Shown here one piece after another: positions 43,868 to 46,275 of a stretch of 46,275 nucleotides of DNA (its first letter is position 1; every line of letters begins with the position of its first letter). This DNA is from Azoarcus sp. TTM-91. GTDB lineage: Bacteria; Pseudomonadota; Gammaproteobacteria; Burkholderiales; Rhodocyclaceae. A program made the translations under genes and the position numbers. The stretch lies in NCBI RefSeq assembly GCF_012911025.1, contig NZ_WUEI01000031.1, positions 1 through 46,275 on the forward strand, given 5' to 3'. The notes under the pieces were generated by a model. That model saw only the letters and a list, made by a program, of their open reading frames with translations, ran no database searches and was not told the DNA's origin.

Positions 43868-44797
43868 TTGCTCGACATCCTGGCCATCGTCGGCCCGATC
43901 TTCCTCATCATCGCCCTCGGCTACACCTGCGTTCGCGGCGGCCTGTTTCCGCGCCAGGACATGCGGGTGCTGGGCGCCTTCGTCATCAACATCGCCCTGC
44001 CGGCGGTGCTGTTCCGCGCCCTGCTGCAACGCAGCTTCGGCGAGGTGATGGACCCCAACTACGTCGCCGCCTATCTCGCCGGCTCGCTGCTGGTCTTCCT
44101 GCTGGCGCTGGGCGCCGCGCGATACCTGCTGAAGAAGAACGCCCAGGGCTGCGCGCTGGTGGGCATGGGCGCGGCGATGTCCAACAGCGCCTTCGTCGGC
44201 TTCCCGGTGGCCTGGCAGCTCTTCGGCGAAACCGCCGGCGTCGCCCTGGCGCTGTGCATGCTGGTGGAGAACCTGCTGCTGCTGCCCTTCGTCATCGCGC
44301 TGGCGGAAAGCTCCGGCGGCCAGGGCGCCAGCCTGCGCACCGTGCTGGGCCAGACCTTCCTGCGCCTCACCAGGAACCCCATCGTGATCGCCATCGTGCT
44401 CGGCTTCGCCGGTTCGCTCGCCGGGCTGCGCCTGGGCGGCGTACCGGCGAAGGCGGTGGACATGCTGGCCACCGCCTCGGCGCCGGTGGCGCTGTTCGTC
44501 ATCGGCGGCGGCCTGGTCGGGCAGAAGGTGAGGGGCATGGCGGGCGACCTCGCCGCCATCTCCCTCGGCAAGTTGGTGCTGCACCCGCTGGCGGTGGCCG
44601 CCTTCGTGCTGGTGTTCCCGCCGGCCGACCCGACGCTGCGCAGCGCGGCGGTGGTGTTCGCCGCCGCGCCCATGCTCACCATCTACCCCATCTTCGGCCT
44701 GAAGTATGGTCAGGAGGGCATGTGCTCGGCGGCGCTGGTGGTGGCGACGCTGCTGTCCTTCATCACCCTCAGCGTGGTGCTCGGCTTCATCGCCTGA
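43868..44797 (+). CDS. AEC-family (auxin efflux carrier-like) transporter
   Basis: The 309-residue membrane protein has about ten hydrophobic helices in two halves with the AEC signature FVINIALPAVLFRALLQRSF in the first half and the NSAFVGFPVAWQLFGE segment in the middle. Bacterial members include malonate, malate and other carboxylate carriers. The start is TTG at 43868, chosen for its GGAGAACC site and for the typical N-terminus (LDILAIVGPIFLIIALGY). It lies 149 bases after the aldo/keto reductase gene. It could carry a carboxylate linked to the catabolic genes, but the substrate is unknown. Confidence 0.88.
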   Translation: MLDILAIVGPIFLIIALGYTCVRGGLFPRQDMRVLGAFVINIALPAVLFRALLQRSFGEVMDPNYVAAYLAGSLLVFLLALGAARYLLKKNAQGCALVGMGAAMSNSAFVGFPVAWQLFGETAGVALALCMLVENLLLLPFVIALAESSGGQGASLRTVLGQTFLRLTRNPIVIAIVLGFAGSLAGLRLGGVPAKAVDMLATASAPVALFVIGGGLVGQKVRGMAGDLAAISLGKLVLHPLAVAAFVLVFPPADPTLRSAAVVFAAAPMLTIYPIFGLKYGQEGMCSAALVVATLLSFITLSVVLGFIA

Positions 44798-44841
44798 GCA
44801 ATCGCTCACGCGGGGCCGGCGAATGCGTAAAAGCCGAGCCC

Positions 44842-44863
44842 CCGCGCCGGGAACCCGGCGCGG
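44842..44863. repeat. perfect GC hairpin after the AEC carrier gene
   Basis: CCGCGCCGGG and CCCGGCGCGG form a perfect 10-base stem around AA, 44 bases after the AEC stop. No T-run follows, so it may be a Rho-type pause or part of the control region of the next gene. A GATACT hexamer (44869-44874) close by may be the -10 box for the DUF3750 gene. Confidence 0.5.
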
Positions 44864-44909
44864 CCGGTGATACTCTGGAAAGCGTTCCCCAACCGCTTCC
44901 GCCCCGCCG

Positions 44910-45779
44910 ATGAAGTTCCGCCGCTCACGTCTCTTGCTCTGCGCCATCGCCGCCTTCTTCCTGCCGCTCGCAGGCTCGGTGGCTGCCTACTACGCCGGTG
45001 ACAACGCCCGCGACTGGCGCGGCGCCCGCCGCGACAGCACCGGCCTCGCTCCGGACCCGGCAACGATCCGGGAAGCGGTGATCCAGGTGTACTCCGCCCG
45101 CGCGGTGCGCTGGCGCGGCGCCTTCGGCGTGCATACCTGGGTGGCGGCCAAACCGCGCGGCGCGGCGGAATACACCCGCTTCGAAGTGATGGGCTTCGGC
45201 GTCGGCAACGGCCGCCAGGCGGTGCGGGTGCGCGAAGGCATTCCCGACGGCTACTGGTACGGCAACGAACCCACGCTGCTGCGCGACCTGCGCGGCGGCG
45301 CCGAAGTGGACGCGATGATCGCCCGCCTGCACGAGGCTGCCGGCCGCTATCCGCATGCCAACGAATACCGCATCTGGCCCGGCCCCAACAGCAACACCTT
45401 CGTCGCCTACCTGGCGCGGGAGGTGCCGGAACTGCGCCTGGAACTGCCTTCCACCGCCATCGGCAAGGACTACCTGCCCGACGGCGCCCTGTTCGGCGCC
45501 GCCCCCAGCGGCACCGGCGCCCAGTTCTCCCTGCTCGGCCTGCTGGGCATCACCGTGGCGGCGGAGGAAGGCCTGGAGCTGAACCTGCTCGGCCTCAGCC
45601 TGGGCGTGGACGTCTGGCCGCCGGCGCTGAAGCTGCCCGGCATAGGCCGCGTCGGCGTGCCGGAGCATGTGCCGGGCAGCGCAATGTGGGGCGTGCGGCG
45701 GCTGGGTGGGAAGGGCGTTGGCGGCGCGCTGGCAGGCGGGGCAGCTGCGCCGCTTGCGGCGGAGGCGGTCAGGCCTTGA
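44910..45779 (+). CDS. DUF3750 family exported protein
   Basis: The 289-residue protein has a signal peptide or N-terminal anchor (residues about 5-27, LLLCAIAAFFLPLAGSVAAY) and the DUF3750 core, recognisable by RFEVMGFGVG, PDGYWYGNEP, and the segment YPHANEYRIWPGPNSNTF, then VAYLAREVPEL. The function of the family is unknown. The C-terminus is glycine- and alanine-rich with GVGGALAGG, which may be a short membrane or surface contact. ATG 44910 lacks a strong ribosome binding site. It is followed by 138 bases without features and then by a convergent minus-strand gene. Confidence 0.85.
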   Translation: MKFRRSRLLLCAIAAFFLPLAGSVAAYYAGDNARDWRGARRDSTGLAPDPATIREAVIQVYSARAVRWRGAFGVHTWVAAKPRGAAEYTRFEVMGFGVGNGRQAVRVREGIPDGYWYGNEPTLLRDLRGGAEVDAMIARLHEAAGRYPHANEYRIWPGPNSNTFVAYLAREVPELRLELPSTAIGKDYLPDGALFGAAPSGTGAQFSLLGLLGITVAAEEGLELNLLGLSLGVDVWPPALKLPGIGRVGVPEHVPGSAMWGVRRLGGKGVGGALAGGAAAPLAAEAVRP

Positions 45780-45917
45780 TGGCTTGAGGGGCGGCAGCCT
45801 CTTTCCTGGTGTTCTGGTTCCAATTGCCCGCCGAATGACGCGCCGCCGGTTTTCTCCCCGCTCCCCTCGCAGGGCGTAGGCGGAAAAAACGAAGCACGGC
45901 TTCGCCGGCCGGGCAGT

Positions 45918-46275
45918 TCAGTCTTCCAGCCCGGCCTGCATGTCGCTCGCGCGGCGCTCCTTCAGCCGCCATTCCTCGGCCAGCTTGACGATGCGGCTGC
46001 GCAGGGCGTCGCCCAGGCCGGTGTCGGCGGTATGGCTGAGGGCTTCGAGCTGGCGGGCGATCTGGCGCGCGTCCCGGGGCGAGGGGGCGATGGCCTGGCG
46101 GGAGAGCTGGGCCAGCAGTTCGGCCAGGGCCGGTTGGTGTTCGATGTTCCCGCCACCGCAGGCCGCGAGCTTGCCGCCGCCATCGACCAGCGTGGCCAGG
46201 CGGGCGAGCAGATCCTGGGCGACGCGGGCGGAGCGGGGGCTGCTGGTGGCGAGGTGGTGGGTGATGCTGCTGCGC
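45918..46275 (-). CDS. C-terminal part of an unidentified protein
   Basis: The last 118 codons and the stop of a minus-strand gene lie at the window edge. The sequence is largely helical by composition, rich in A, L, R and Q, with a GGGKLAACGGGN turn in its middle and the ending MQAGLED. It has no membrane segment. I do not recognise the family. Codon use favours this frame over the competing ones, and the start lies beyond the window. Confidence 0.55.
   Translation of the reverse strand, partial: RSSITHHLATSSPRSARVAQDLLARLATLVDGGGKLAACGGGNIEHQPALAELLAQLSRQAIAPSPRDARQIARQLEALSHTADTGLGDALRSRIVKLAEEWRLKERRASDMQAGLED

Overview
The window reads as a chromosomal segment of a high-GC, Gram-negative betaproteobacterium (Rhodocyclales- or Burkholderiales-like). 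The reasons are the high GC, the gentisate and protocatechuate 4,5-cleavage genes, a class I fumarase, a methyl-accepting chemoreceptor, a type V autotransporter, and genes packed with little space between them. No transposase, integrase, phage gene or CRISPR array is visible. Genus cannot be fixed from the sequence alone.

Layout. (1) 1-2166: gentisate 1,2-dioxygenase and the first codons of a following gene on the minus strand, divergent from a LysR regulator with a perfect dyad next to its start. (2) 2333-5335: a small orphan protein convergent with a large membrane PAS-GGDEF-EAL protein. (3) 5457-8888: class I fumarase (minus) and an MHS-family carboxylate transporter (plus), each with its own terminator. 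(4) 9120-18936: an acetate-use block of acetyl-CoA synthetase, then, behind its own promoter, a small membrane protein, a symporter-histidine kinase fusion (CrbS type), a receiver-only response regulator, a fusion of a degenerate histidine kinase to a DEDDh exonuclease, and a large VC_2705-type sodium:solute symporter with an EF-hand-like loop. (5) 19010-19100: tRNA-Ser(GGA). (6) 19542-26649: an autotransporter with an internally duplicated passenger, followed by a TPR-sulfotransferase and a TPR-glycosyltransferase, possibly a surface-protein modification set. (7) 26777-28644: a Cca-like protein lacking the nucleotidyltransferase head and with a broken HD motif, then a Dyp-type peroxidase. (8) 28759-31517: a chemoreceptor and a LysR regulator, both minus strand. 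(9) 31629-42534: a complete protocatechuate 4,5-cleavage operon. (10) 42723-46275: an aldo/keto reductase, a short tRNA/tmRNA-like 3' end, an AEC carrier, a DUF3750 protein and the C-terminal part of an unidentified minus-strand gene.

How the genes fit. In the last catabolic operon LigAB opens protocatechuate, LigC oxidises the semialdehyde to 2-pyrone-4,6-dicarboxylate, LigI opens the lactone to 4-oxalomesaconate, a PrpF-family isomerase (GalD/LigU) shifts the double bond, LigJ hydrates it and LigK cleaves the product to pyruvate and oxaloacetate. An AAHS transporter brings in the aromatic acid. Two exported metallo-beta-lactamase-fold paralogues and a DUF1932 dehydrogenase sit inside the operon with no assigned step. 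Gentisate cleavage at the left edge would feed fumarate and pyruvate into the same central pathways.

Most notable are the pseudo-kinase/exonuclease fusion in the acetate-sensing operon, the autotransporter/sulfotransferase/glycosyltransferase group, and the headless Cca-like protein. Coding calls rest on reading translated sequence and remembered family motifs; no database search was possible.
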